Shown piece after piece: positions 26,524 through 35,261 of a DNA stretch of 64,000 nt (position 1 is the first letter of the stretch; every line of letters starts with the position of its first letter). The notes beneath the pieces are model-generated. The model was not told the origin of the DNA. It made no database searches and worked only from the letters and a program-made list of their open reading frames with translations. The translations under genes were made by a program, and so were the position numbers. Location: the NCBI RefSeq assembly GCF_001591605.1, contig NZ_BCVF01000002.1:1-64000 (forward strand). Reading direction: 5' to 3'. This DNA is from Bacillus badius NBRC 15713. GTDB lineage: Bacteria; Bacillota; Bacilli; Bacillales; Domibacillaceae.

Positions 26524-26994
26524 ATGAGCAGAACATTTGAAGGAAATTTAATTGGCACAGGACTGAAAGTGGGCATTGTTGTGGCTCGGTTTAATGAGTT
26601 TATTACCGGCAAACTGTTGAGCGGAGCAGAAGACGCCCTGCGCCGCCACGGGGTGGAAGAAGACAACGTGGACATTGCCTGGGTGCCGGGCGCGTTTGAA
26701 ATCCCGTTAATCGCCAAAAAAATGGCGGACAGCGGCAAATATGATGCAGTGATTACACTTGGCACTGTCATTCGCGGATCGACTGCCCATTTTGAATATG
26801 TCAGCAACGAAGCGACTAAAGGCGTGGCACAAGCGGGCATGCAGTCAGGTGTACCGGTGATCTTCGGAGTATTGACAACTGATACGATTGAACAAGCGAT
26901 CGAACGAGCTGGAACAAAAGCCGGCAACAAAGGCTGGGAGGCTGCTGCGACAGCCATTGAAATGGCTAATTTAGTAAGATCTATTGAAGGATAA
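26524..26994 (+). CDS. ribH: Lumazine synthase RibH
   Basis: A 156-residue capsid-forming enzyme. Motifs: [42 protein letters not shown] and [17 protein letters not shown]. It condenses the RibBA butanone phosphate with the RibD product. Last gene of the operon; a terminator follows at once. Start ATG 26524 after gggagag. Confidence 0.97.
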   Translation: MSRTFEGNLIGTGLKVGIVVARFNEFITGKLLSGAEDALRRHGVEEDNVDIAWVPGAFEIPLIAKKMADSGKYDAVITLGTVIRGSTAHFEYVSNEATKGVAQAGMQSGVPVIFGVLTTDTIEQAIERAGTKAGNKGWEAAATAIEMANLVRSIEG

Positions 26995-26996
26995 TG

Positions 26997-27031
26997 AAAA
27001 GACCGCCGCCTCCTTGGAAGGCGGTCTTTTT
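26997..27031 (+). terminator. Terminator of the rib operon
   Basis: aaaagaccgcc / ggcggtctttt around gcctccttggaa, then T. Confidence 0.92.
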
Positions 27032-27059
27032 GATGAGGCTTGTTCTTATGAAGGGGCTT

Positions 27060-27141
27060 TGGTAAAATACCTTTTGTGGCTAGGCTGGTTGACCAGCTCT
27101 AGCGGGTAGGGAGAGGGCGCTGTACGAGAGGTACATGTAAG
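27060..27141 (+). promoter_or_regulatory. Structured leader of the purine permease gene
   Basis: Holds a strong hairpin, ctag-gctgg-ttga-ccagc-t-ctag (27080-27102), then gtac-gagag-gtac (27122-27134). There is no T-run, and the conserved purine-aptamer loops are not visible, so it is not a standard guanine riboswitch. aggtacatgtaag precedes ATG 27142. It may be an unrecognised regulatory RNA or a protein site. Confidence 0.35.
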
Positions 27142-28428
27142 ATGAAAAAGAGTGGAGGTTTTTTTCAGTTAGCTGATCATGACACAACAATGAAGCGGGA
27201 GGTTACCGCCGGGATCATCGGCTTTTTTACGATTATTTATATCGTAGCCGTGAACTCGTTTATTTTGTCCGAGGCTGGCGTGCCGTTTGAGGGAGCTGTA
27301 GTAGCAACGATACTTGCCTCATCGGTCGGATGTGTGGTTATGGCATTTTGGGCCAATGCGCCGATTTTGCTTGTGCCGGGCATGGGGCTGAATGCCATGT
27401 TTGCTTACACCTTTGTCCAGTCAATGGCACTGAGCTGGCAGGAAGCGCTTGGCGTTGTTGTTGTATCGGGCGTGCTGTTCGTGCTTGTATCGGTCACAAA
27501 ATTGGCCGACTGGCTGAATGCGTCGATTCCGCCGATTTTAAAGGAAGCCATTTCAGTTGGATTAGGCTTTTTTCTTATGCTGATCGGTCTTGAAAAAGGC
27601 GGGCTTGTCGTGCGGGGCGAGCATTCTATTTTAGCGCTCGGCAATTTGGGCGATCCGGCTGTACTGATTACAGTGCTGACGCTGATTGTGACGCTCATTG
27701 TGTTTTTAAAAGGCGTACCGGGCGGCTTTCTATGGAGTATCTTGTTTGGAACTGTTGCGGCGTGGGTCGCCGGGCTGTTGCCGGAAGTAGGAGACGCGTC
27801 CTTTTCTGTTGCTGTATACAACGATGTATTCGCCGCGTTTTCATTGTCTGACTGGCTATCGGTGCCTTTTTGGTCTGCTGTGTTTTCGCTGACCATGGTA
27901 CTCGTGTTTGAAAATGTCGGTTTAGTCCATGGCCATACAGAATTTGCCGGCCGTCCAGATAAATTTAAAAGAGCGCTTCAGGCTAATGCTTTTTCTTCAT
28001 TTTCTTCAGGGATCTTCGGAACGAGTCCGACCGTGTCTACGGTGGAAAGCTCCGCAATGATCGCTGCAGGAGGAAGAACAGGGCTGACTACACTGACCGC
28101 AGGCATCTTGTTTCTGCTTTCAGTTTTTGCTATTCCCTATATGAAGCTGATTCCGGATATGGCGATTGCTCCTGTGTTAATGATGATCGGCAGCTTGATG
28201 ATCCAAAACATTCGTCATTTGGATTTAACCGATTTAACGGAAGCAGTGCCGGCTTTGTTCATTATTGTGATGATTCCGTTTACGTATAGCATTGCGGATG
28301 GCATTGCAGCCGGCTTTATTTTATATCCGCTGTTAAAGGTTGTCATGGGCAGAGGGCGCGAGGTATCGAAGCTGCTGTGGATTGTTTCCGTGCTCTTCTT
28401 GCTGAATTTTATTGTGCATTATGCTTGA
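27142..28428 (+). CDS. AzgA-type purine permease (NCS2)
   Basis: A 428-residue membrane transporter of the AzgA/PbuG branch of the nucleobase-cation symporters with about twelve to fourteen helices. Marker segments: EVTAGIIGFFTIIYIVAVNS, PGMGLNAMFAYTFV and GTSPTVSTVESSA. Relatives import adenine, guanine or hypoxanthine with protons. It stands alone between the rib terminator and a convergent LysR gene. ATG 27142. Confidence 0.9.
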   Translation: MKKSGGFFQLADHDTTMKREVTAGIIGFFTIIYIVAVNSFILSEAGVPFEGAVVATILASSVGCVVMAFWANAPILLVPGMGLNAMFAYTFVQSMALSWQEALGVVVVSGVLFVLVSVTKLADWLNASIPPILKEAISVGLGFFLMLIGLEKGGLVVRGEHSILALGNLGDPAVLITVLTLIVTLIVFLKGVPGGFLWSILFGTVAAWVAGLLPEVGDASFSVAVYNDVFAAFSLSDWLSVPFWSAVFSLTMVLVFENVGLVHGHTEFAGRPDKFKRALQANAFSSFSSGIFGTSPTVSTVESSAMIAAGGRTGLTTLTAGILFLLSVFAIPYMKLIPDMAIAPVLMMIGSLMIQNIRHLDLTDLTEAVPALFIIVMIPFTYSIADGIAAGFILYPLLKVVMGRGREVSKLLWIVSVLFLLNFIVHYA

Positions 28429-28440
28429 CAACTATGACAA

Positions 28441-28477
28441 AAAGCACACCGCTATAGACAAGTGGTGTGCTTTTTTT
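28441..28477. terminator. Bidirectional terminator
   Basis: aaagcacacc / ggtgtgcttt with flanking A- and T-runs between the convergent permease and lysR genes. Confidence 0.9.
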
Positions 28478-28488
28478 GCCGAGAAAAC

Positions 28489-29373
28489 TTACTCGCCTAC
28501 TTCCTTATTGACCCATTCCTTGATGAAATGGATCATTTTCGAAATAGCGGGCGTAGGGGCATGCTTTCTCGTATTTGTCAGAATGCCTACTTTTCGTGAT
28601 AAAGGAATTTCAACCGGTCTAGTGGCAATGCCGTCCAGAATTGTACTGTTTAACAGCAGGCGCGGCAGCAGGCTGATCCCTAAATTATGGCGGATCATGG
28701 CAAGAATCGTTTCGTCCCCTCTGATTTGATACGTGATCCGCGGCTGGATGCCTTCCTTTTTTAAAAAATTGTGCACCTCGAACAAGGAATCCGGGTACGG
28801 CAAAATCCATTCTGCTTCTTTTATCGCTTGTAAGCTGATGATATTGGCTTGCGCCCATTCATGCCTGGTGCTCATGACCGCAACGATCGGGTCCTCCAGC
28901 AAAAAGCGGAAATCCCATTTGTGATGATGAGAGGAGCCGATGGCAAAATCGATTGTATCCTCCTCCAGCCAGTCGTCTAACTCTGATGCATTGCCCTCAT
29001 ATAATTGGATTTCAATAAAGGGATGGCGCTGTTTAAATTCGCTGACTATCCGCGGCATCCAGTTGGTGGCAATGCTAATATAGGCGCCGATGCGGACTTT
29101 CCCGGTTTCCATCCCATTAATCCCGTCAACCGTTCCCAACAATTTTTCATAGCCTCTTTCAATCTCTCTCATCGCCTGTAATACCTTTAAACCATTCTCC
29201 GTCGGCTTCACGCCATTTTTTTGTCTGACGAGCAAAGCAAAGCCGTATTCTTCCTCTAAGCTGCTGATCATTTGGCTAATGCTTGGCTGCGTGTAGTTTA
29301 ACAGGTCGGCCGCTTTCGTTAAACTGCCAGTTTCCACAACTTTAATATACGCGAGGTATTTTTTTACATTCAT
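28489..29373 (-). CDS. LysR-family transcriptional regulator
   Basis: A 294-residue LysR protein: helix-turn-helix AYIKVVETGSLTKAADLLNY then TQPSISQMISSLEEEYGF, followed by a substrate-binding domain (VRIGAYISIATNWMP). ATG 29373 is 6 bases after gaggtgg; an in-frame codon 45 bases earlier has no such site. It is divergent from the small membrane protein gene at 29512, with a perfect palindrome (29405-29422) between them that is a likely binding site. Confidence 0.92.
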   Translation of the reverse strand: MNVKKYLAYIKVVETGSLTKAADLLNYTQPSISQMISSLEEEYGFALLVRQKNGVKPTENGLKVLQAMREIERGYEKLLGTVDGINGMETGKVRIGAYISIATNWMPRIVSEFKQRHPFIEIQLYEGNASELDDWLEEDTIDFAIGSSHHHKWDFRFLLEDPIVAVMSTRHEWAQANIISLQAIKEAEWILPYPDSLFEVHNFLKKEGIQPRITYQIRGDETILAMIRHNLGISLLPRLLLNSTILDGIATRPVEIPLSRKVGILTNTRKHAPTPAISKMIHFIKEWVNKEVGE

Positions 29374-29404
29374 TGCCGCCACCTCTAAGATATAAGATTT
29401 TATT

Positions 29405-29422
29405 ATAATTGATATCAATTAT
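29405..29422. promoter_or_regulatory. Palindrome in the lysR divergent promoter region
   Basis: ataattgatatcaattat is a perfect 18-base palindrome, 31 bases upstream of lysR and 90 upstream of the divergent gene. It has the inverted AT-rich form typical of LysR sites (T-N11-A: attgatatcaat). Confidence 0.55.
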
Positions 29423-29511
29423 ATTTAGTTTACTTATAATTAGCCAGGGAATACAATGATCACAACTTCTACTTCATCCAGTTTTGGATATTGAGAAAAG
29501 GAGAGAAAGCA

Positions 29512-29853
29512 GTGAGTTACATTGTGCAGTTTGTAATCGGCGGCATGATTCTGGTAGCGGCCTCCTTGTTAAGTCAATCCAAATATTTGTTTCTCTCGGG
29601 GGTGATCACGCTGCTTCCTGTGATGACGCTGATTAACGTGAGCTTACAACTAAAGAATATGAACCTGAATGAGTTTCAAACAACGCAAAAAAGTGCTGTC
29701 TTCGGCGCTTTAGGGGCGGTCATTTTAGTAGCCGGCATCTTCTTGCTGACGCATTGGGTGAAACCCCTGCACGCGGTGATTGGCGCTTCTTGCATTTATT
29801 TGTTTTATATGGCTGGGTATTTAATCTTGTTCTCCGATAAAGTAAGTGCGTAA
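29512..29853 (+). CDS. GlpM/DUF3147-like small membrane protein
   Basis: A 113-residue protein with four membrane helices starting SYIVQFVIGGMILVAASLLS, which resembles the GlpM/DUF3147 group of small integral membrane proteins. GTG 29512 follows aaaggagag; a TTG at 29491 lacks a site. Divergent from lysR and so probably its target; role unknown. Confidence 0.7.
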   Translation: MSYIVQFVIGGMILVAASLLSQSKYLFLSGVITLLPVMTLINVSLQLKNMNLNEFQTTQKSAVFGALGAVILVAGIFLLTHWVKPLHAVIGASCIYLFYMAGYLILFSDKVSA

Positions 29854-29970
29854 TGCCGATGCTGGCGCCGGCTTCCTGAAGTGTGAGCGCAGCAGCAAGG
29901 AAAAGATAGACCGGCGTTTGATTTTTTTGTATGCTAATAGAAAAACATAAGTGGATTGTGGGGAGAAGAC

Positions 29971-30963
29971 ATGCAAATTGAATTAATTAAATGCCATGGA
30001 TCAAGTAATGACTTTTTATTAATCGATGAATGGACAAATGGCTATTCTTTTTCCGAGGAAGACAGAAGGGATTTATCGATCGCCTTGTGTAACAGAGAGT
30101 CCAGCCTTGGAGCGGACGGCATTTTGTTTGTGATGGAAAGCGGGCGGGCTGACGCGAAGATGAGAATTTTTAATTCCGACGGCTCTGAAGCGTCCATGTG
30201 CGGGAACGGCCTGCGCTGCCTTGGCCGTTATGTGTGCGAGCTTCTGAAAAAAGATGAGATCGTTGTGGAGACGATGAAAGCAGATTTGCAGGTAACAAAA
30301 GATGAGGAGCTCTATGACGAGGTGCCGACGTATCGCGTGGAAATCTCACCGGTTTTGTTTGAGCTGTCCAGCCTGCCGATGCATATCGAGGGAAAGGACA
30401 CATTGTTAAATGAACTGGTGCCTGCGCTTTCCGATTCAATCGCGTTTTCGGCGGCGGCTGTGCCGAACCCGCATTTAATTGCTATTGTGAATGAAGAGCA
30501 AATCGCTTCTGACGAGCAAAAGCAGATTGCGCAAAAGCTGAATGGCCCGAATGACATTTGCCCTGATGGCGTGAACGTCAGCTTCGTTCACCCAATTGAG
30601 CCGGGAAAAATTTATGTGCGCACCTTTGAGCGCGGAGTCGGATTTACGAATGCCTGCGGAACAGCGATGTCCGCGTCCAGCTTGATTACGTGCCTGCTTG
30701 AGAAAAATCAGCTGGAGGAAACCATTGAGGTATATAACAACGGCGGCAAGGTCTGCTGTGTGGCTCATCGCAAAGCAGATGGCGGCTATTGGATTGATTT
30801 AATCGGTAACGCTACCTACTTATACGAGGCGGCTGTGGAAATAGATCTTCGCACTCCGTCCGCTTTCGCTATTGCCGGGAAGCAGGAACGGACAGAGCAA
30901 GTTCAATATGAAAAACTGGGCAGTGAGGTAAAAGAATTTTTACAAAAAACGGTATTTGCCTAA
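29971..30963 (+). CDS. DapF-like diaminopimelate epimerase / amino acid racemase
   Basis: A 330-residue cofactor-independent two-Cys racemase of the DapF family: IKCHGSSNDFLLIDE, MCGNGLRCLGRY with the first catalytic Cys, and FTNACGTAMSAS with the second. Typical DapF is about 275-285 residues; here a tail of about 50 residues follows the second domain. DapF makes meso-diaminopimelate for the cell wall and lysine. Its neighbour, a D-serine dehydratase, leaves open another racemase activity; I favour DapF. ATG 29971 after ggggagaagac. Confidence 0.8.
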   Translation: MQIELIKCHGSSNDFLLIDEWTNGYSFSEEDRRDLSIALCNRESSLGADGILFVMESGRADAKMRIFNSDGSEASMCGNGLRCLGRYVCELLKKDEIVVETMKADLQVTKDEELYDEVPTYRVEISPVLFELSSLPMHIEGKDTLLNELVPALSDSIAFSAAAVPNPHLIAIVNEEQIASDEQKQIAQKLNGPNDICPDGVNVSFVHPIEPGKIYVRTFERGVGFTNACGTAMSASSLITCLLEKNQLEETIEVYNNGGKVCCVAHRKADGGYWIDLIGNATYLYEAAVEIDLRTPSAFAIAGKQERTEQVQYEKLGSEVKEFLQKTVFA

Positions 30964-30968
30964 ACAAC

Positions 30969-31005
30969 AAGAAATTCCAAGAGTGCACTCTTGGAATTTC
31001 TTTCT
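30969..31005 (+). terminator. Terminator after the epimerase gene
   Basis: aagaaattccaagagtg / cactcttggaatttctt, a long near-perfect hairpin followed by tct; separates the epimerase from dsdA. Confidence 0.85.
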
Positions 31006-31032
31006 ATCAAGGGGGACAGAGGAGGCGTATAA

Positions 31033-32370
31033 ATGACGAAGGGCAAACAGGAAGTAGATCATCTTGAAGCGCGATGGCCGTTAATCACAGCTATGAAAGG
31101 TGGACAGGAGGTCACGTGGCTCAATGAACAAAAATCAATGAGCACAGAGGACCAGCTGCCTATCCAGCTGGAAGAAATAGAGGACGCAGAGGCCCGCTTA
31201 AGAAGGTTCGCTCCTTTTCTGGGAGCTGTTTTTCCGGAAACGAGGGATTCGGCTGGCGTGATTGAATCGCCTTTGCTGGAAATCGGCCGTATGAAAGCTT
31301 TTCTTGAAGCGTATCATCAGGAAAAGATCGAGGGACAATTATATATGAAAGCCGATCACCTTTTACCGGTCGCCGGTTCGGTGAAAGCGCGCGGAGGCAT
31401 GTATGAAGTGTTAAAGCATGCAGAACAGCTTGCGATAGAGAATGGACTGTTATCAACAGAAGAAGATTATAGTAAACTAGCAAGCAAAGAAATGAGAAAA
31501 TTTTTCTCCCGCTATTCACTTGCTGTCGGCTCTACAGGGAACTTAGGCTTAAGCATTGGCATGACAGGCGCAGCGCTTGGGTTTCAGACAACGGTTCATA
31601 TGTCTATAGATGCGAAAGAATGGAAGAAACGACGGCTTCGTGAAAGAGGCGTGCAGGTAATTGAATATGCCGATGATTACAGCCGAGCTGTAGAAGAAGG
31701 CAGAACGCTGAGTGCGCAGACAAAAAACAGCTTTTTCATTGATGATGAGCATTCCAGGGAGTTGTTTCTTGGCTATTCAACGGCTGCCCTTCGTTTGAAA
31801 GAGCAGTTTCAGGAGCGAGGCCTTCTCGTGGATAAAGATCATCCATTGATTGTTTATTTACCATGCGGAGTGGGCGGCGCACCGGGAGGGATCTTTGCTG
31901 GGCTGAAGCGGGTGTTTGGCGAGCATGTGTATAGTTTTTTTGCGGAGCCGGTGCAAGCTCCGTGCATGCTGCTTGGATTAATGACCGGCCTGCATGACCG
32001 GATAGCTGTGCAGGATGCCGGTATTCACTTAGCAACAGAAGCGGACGGGCTGGCCGTCGGCAGGGCGTCCAGCTTTGTCGGCAGAGCAGTAGCGAATGAT
32101 CTCGATGGGGTTTTTACTATATCGGACGATCAGCTATTTACGTATTTAGGACAAATGGCCAAGCTTGAGGGCGAGTACCTTGAACCTTCCGCTCTTGCCG
32201 GAGTAGAAGGACCTTTCCGGGCTAAGAGAAGCGGCTGGCTCGAAAGACACTTAACGGACGAGCAAAGAGCCAATGCTGTCAATCTCGTATGGTCCACAGG
32301 CGGAAGCCTGGTCCCGCAAGAAGAGATGGCAGCCATGATCCGCAAGGGAGAGCAGCTGTTTTCTCAATAA
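31033..32370 (+). CDS. dsdA: D-serine dehydratase DsdA
   Basis: A 445-residue PLP enzyme of the full DsdA length. The PLP lysine lies in LPVAGSVKARGGMYE (K118), the phosphate loop in AVGSTGNLGLSIG near 165-177, and the C-terminal SALAGVEGPF is family typical. It converts D-serine to pyruvate and ammonia, a detoxifying and catabolic role in the cytoplasm. ATG 31033 after ggaggcgt. Confidence 0.93.
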   Translation: MTKGKQEVDHLEARWPLITAMKGGQEVTWLNEQKSMSTEDQLPIQLEEIEDAEARLRRFAPFLGAVFPETRDSAGVIESPLLEIGRMKAFLEAYHQEKIEGQLYMKADHLLPVAGSVKARGGMYEVLKHAEQLAIENGLLSTEEDYSKLASKEMRKFFSRYSLAVGSTGNLGLSIGMTGAALGFQTTVHMSIDAKEWKKRRLRERGVQVIEYADDYSRAVEEGRTLSAQTKNSFFIDDEHSRELFLGYSTAALRLKEQFQERGLLVDKDHPLIVYLPCGVGGAPGGIFAGLKRVFGEHVYSFFAEPVQAPCMLLGLMTGLHDRIAVQDAGIHLATEADGLAVGRASSFVGRAVANDLDGVFTISDDQLFTYLGQMAKLEGEYLEPSALAGVEGPFRAKRSGWLERHLTDEQRANAVNLVWSTGGSLVPQEEMAAMIRKGEQLFSQ

Positions 32371-32453
32371 AACCGCTCCTTTTCTCTTTTGTTTAATCTC
32401 CTTTCATTCAGGTAAAGGAGAAAGGAAAGAGAAAATAGAGTAGTGGTGATCAT

Positions 32454-33506
32454 ATGGAGAACGTGATCCGTTTTTTTTCAGCCGACCATTTGATGGGCAG
32501 GCTGCTGCAATTCCTCCTGTTTGCAGCTATCATTATCATTGCCAAATGGCTCACGATGAGATGGCTAAATAGAAGAACAGGAGAACAGGACTCATGGAAG
32601 AGGGAACTGGTGCCGCTGCTTGGCACCACCTTGAATTGGCTCAGCTTTTACGGCCTGCTGTTATTGTTTCTATACTATTTTTCAAAGGAAAAATGGCTGT
32701 TTTACCCGCTTTATACATCGGGAGACGCCGAGGTCACTGTCTTTTTGATTCTTGTTGCGATTCTTACCGTATCTCTCGCCCAAAGGCTGGTGAAATTGTT
32801 TAACCGTCTGGTAATGAGCAGAGTCTACGAGTACTATGGATTGGAGAGCGGTGTCGCCTATACGTTCAACCGAATGATTTACTATACAGTCATGATCGTG
32901 GCACTGGCAATCAGTTTTGCCACAGTCGGGCTTGATTTAACAGCGGCGGCGGCCTTATTTAGCGTGCTGGGGATCGGGATCGGCTTTGGCATGAGAAATG
33001 TAGCCGGTAATTTCATATCAGGGATCATTATCTTATTTGAACGCCCGGTTGAAGTGGGTCAAGTGATAGAAGTGAATGGCAAATTTGGGCGGGTGGAAAG
33101 CATCAGACTCCGTTCGACCATTGTGAAAACAGCGACGGAGGGTTCCTTGGTGGTGCCTAATCAGTATTTCATTGAGCAAATTGTGCCAAACCGTTCAGGA
33201 GCCGAGATTGTAGCAGAAGTAGTCATAGAAGTAACATTTGGGCAAGATACGGAAAAGGTGGAGAGACTGCTGTATAGAGCAGCCGATAAAGTCATCGCCG
33301 AAAAAGAAATCGAGCCGCAGGGACCAACAACTGTCCGCTTTATCGATTTTCGCAATGAAGCAATGGTGTTTAAGGTAGAGGTGCCTGTACAGAATATCAG
33401 CATCAAACAAAAGATTGAAAGCCGGCTCCGCCATGCTGTTGCTTCCTTATTCCAAGAGCATCAAATCCAGCTCGCTTCACAGCCGATTGAAGTGAAGCGG
33501 CAGTAA
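32454..33506 (+). CDS. MscS-family mechanosensitive channel
   Basis: A 350-residue inner-membrane channel. Four N-terminal helices lead to the pore-lining segment AAAALFSVLGIGIGFGMRNV, followed by the MscS beta domain (FERPVEVGQVIEVNGKFGRV) and LVVPNQYFIEQIVPNRS. Opens under membrane tension to release solutes in osmotic downshift. Start ATG 32454. Confidence 0.92.
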   Translation: MENVIRFFSADHLMGRLLQFLLFAAIIIIAKWLTMRWLNRRTGEQDSWKRELVPLLGTTLNWLSFYGLLLLFLYYFSKEKWLFYPLYTSGDAEVTVFLILVAILTVSLAQRLVKLFNRLVMSRVYEYYGLESGVAYTFNRMIYYTVMIVALAISFATVGLDLTAAAALFSVLGIGIGFGMRNVAGNFISGIIILFERPVEVGQVIEVNGKFGRVESIRLRSTIVKTATEGSLVVPNQYFIEQIVPNRSGAEIVAEVVIEVTFGQDTEKVERLLYRAADKVIAEKEIEPQGPTTVRFIDFRNEAMVFKVEVPVQNISIKQKIESRLRHAVASLFQEHQIQLASQPIEVKRQ

Positions 33507-33527
33507 CGATAAGAAAGGTGTCCCTTT

Positions 33528-34298
33528 ATGTGTTTAATTAACTTTTGTTTTCAGGCGCAGGAGCAATATAAATTAGTCATCGCTGCAAACCGGGATGAAT
33601 TTTTCAACCGTCCGACCAAGCCGGCCCATTATTGGGAGGATCAGCCCGTTATTCTGGCCGGACGTGATTTGGAAAAGATGGGAACCTGGCTCGGGGTAAC
33701 GAAAACGGGGCGGATTGCGGCGTTAACGAATTTCCGCGACCCTGCGGAACATACGGCAGGAAAGCGATCGCGCGGAGAAATCGTTCAAGCGTTTTTAACG
33801 GGAGCAGAGCTGCCTGAGACCTTTATGGACAATCTGCAGCGCCAAAAAGACGATTATCCGGGCTTTAACTTGCTGGCTGGTACGGCAGACGAGCTGTGGT
33901 ATTATAACAATAAAAGCGATTGTAAAGAAAAAATCGCTCCCGGTGTTCATAGTTTGAGCAATGCGTTTTTAAACAGTCCGTGGCCAAAGTCCGAGAAAGG
34001 AAAGGCTTATTTAGAAGAGTGCCTGCATCGTGCTGAGGGTCGCCCGGCTGATTGTCTGTTTTCTTTTTTACAAGATGGCCGGCAAGCACCGGATGAGGAG
34101 CTGCCTCACACGGGTGTATCCCTCGATTGGGAAAGAAGGTTGTCGCCGCTCTTTATTAACAGTGAGGGCTACGGCACAAGGTCGTCGACTGTCGTCTTGG
34201 TTGATCGGAGGAATCGGGTGTTTTTTGCTGAAAGAACGTATGTCCAAGGAACGCTTAGCGGAGAAGCATCGTTTCAATTTGCAGTCGAACCGTTTTAA
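33528..34298 (+). CDS. NRDE (TANGO2-like) protein
   Basis: A 256-residue protein starting MCLINFCFQAQEQYKLVIAA, with the defining NRDEFFNRPT motif and WEDQPVILAGRDLEKMGTWL. The N-terminal Cys suggests an Ntn-hydrolase-like fold. Bacterial members are uncharacterised; eukaryotic TANGO2 has been linked to haem and Golgi roles. Follows mscS after 21 bases, probably same transcript. Confidence 0.88.
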   Translation: MCLINFCFQAQEQYKLVIAANRDEFFNRPTKPAHYWEDQPVILAGRDLEKMGTWLGVTKTGRIAALTNFRDPAEHTAGKRSRGEIVQAFLTGAELPETFMDNLQRQKDDYPGFNLLAGTADELWYYNNKSDCKEKIAPGVHSLSNAFLNSPWPKSEKGKAYLEECLHRAEGRPADCLFSFLQDGRQAPDEELPHTGVSLDWERRLSPLFINSEGYGTRSSTVVLVDRRNRVFFAERTYVQGTLSGEASFQFAVEPF

Positions 34299-34354
34299 AA
34301 AAGAGCTGTCTTGCAAGCTAGTCCATGTTGGCTCGCTTGAAGACAGCTCTTTTT
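34299..34354. terminator. Bidirectional terminator
   Basis: aaagagctgtctt / aagacagctcttt with an inner gcaagc / cgcttg stem, between convergent NRDE and bioY genes. Confidence 0.88.
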
Positions 34355-34359
34355 GCCGA

Positions 34360-34932
34360 TCAGGCTGTACGGTTCTTTGTTGGTTGAGGGAGCAGACGGG
34401 CAGAAGCCAAGCGTTTGCGGACCTCAATTCCAATCCAGGCAGCAAGGAAGGCTTTTATAATGCCGCCGATAATGAATGGAAGGAATCCAGCCGCCAATGC
34501 CTCCATCCAGCTCAGTTCAGCAAAAATCTTCAGCCAAACCGTCCCGAAAGCAAGGTTAATCACCATACCGATCAAGTTAGCCGAAAAAGCCTGAGGCACA
34601 GTGGCCTTAGTTTTTTCAATATACCAGCCAATAAAGAACGCTGATAGGACGAAGCTGATAATATATCCGCCGGTTGGTCCAAAGATGATGCTCATTCCTG
34701 CCGACATGCCGGAAAATACAGGCACACCAACTGCTCCGACCAGCATGTACAACAGAGCGGACAGCGCCCCATATCTGGAACCGAGAATAGTGGCTGCCAA
34801 GCCGACTGCCAGCGTTTGCCCGGTAATCGGGACAAAGGGAAGCGGAATCGTAATTTGGGCGAAAATACCAATGATAGCCGCGAAAAGAGCGGCTGTCAGC
34901 ATCATTCTTAATCGTTCATGTTGAGCAGACAT
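34360..34932 (-). CDS. bioY: Biotin transporter BioY
   Basis: A 190-residue S-component of an energy-coupling-factor transporter with six membrane helices. PITGQTLAVGLAATILGSRY, VGVPVFSGMSAG and GPTGGYIISF are BioY signatures. It binds biotin; the shared EcfAA'T module lies elsewhere. ATG 34932 follows ggaggcttgaca; a TTG 6 bases earlier is an alternative. Confidence 0.93.
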   Translation of the reverse strand: MSAQHERLRMMLTAALFAAIIGIFAQITIPLPFVPITGQTLAVGLAATILGSRYGALSALLYMLVGAVGVPVFSGMSAGMSIIFGPTGGYIISFVLSAFFIGWYIEKTKATVPQAFSANLIGMVINLAFGTVWLKIFAELSWMEALAAGFLPFIIGGIIKAFLAAWIGIEVRKRLASARLLPQPTKNRTA

Positions 34933-34962
34933 TGTCAAGCCTCCAATCTATCTTTTAAATTT

Positions 34963-35001
34963 GTTAACTATATTTTAATTATAGATGACTAAATGTGTCA
35001 A
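34963..35001 (-). promoter_or_regulatory. bioY promoter with a GTTAAC half site
   Basis: On the minus strand TTGACA (35001-34996) and TAAAAT (34977-34972) are 18 bases apart; GTTAAC follows at 34968-34963. BirA operators contain paired GTTAAC arms; only one perfect arm is seen here, so BirA control is possible but unproved. Confidence 0.45.
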
Positions 35002-35261
35002 TTGTTTTTAGTTTCTGTAAAAGACAGAATCGATCGGCGGAAAAAAATAAGAGGGTATTCAGGAGACTTTAAACTAAAAACAGGTGGAGAAAAAGGAAGG
35101 ATTTTTCTCTGCCTGTTTAGAATGAAAGCGGCGATTGCCTTAGAAAGCTTCGGCCAGAATGAAGATCTGTCTGTTTTGGAGAAGGAAAAGGGGCCGAACC
35201 AAAAAGTTATTTTTCGTAGTTTCTGGACCGGCCCTTCTTTAAGAAGAAACTGAAAAACGAG
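35002..35261. other. Intergenic stretch with two hairpins
   Basis: No supported gene. aaacaggtggagaaaaa / tttttctctgcctgttt (35078-35118) forms a long hairpin, and ggggccgaacc / ggaccggcccc-like arms (35189-35238) form another near the end of the methyltransferase gene and may terminate it on the minus strand. Confidence 0.45.

Noticed and set aside
27060-27141. Purine riboswitch ahead of the permease
   Set aside because: The conserved loop sequences of the purine aptamer are not present; only generic hairpins are.
34993-35253. 86-codon plus-strand frame between bioY and the methyltransferase
   Set aside because: It runs through two hairpins, overlaps the bioY promoter and has no ribosome binding site or family resemblance.
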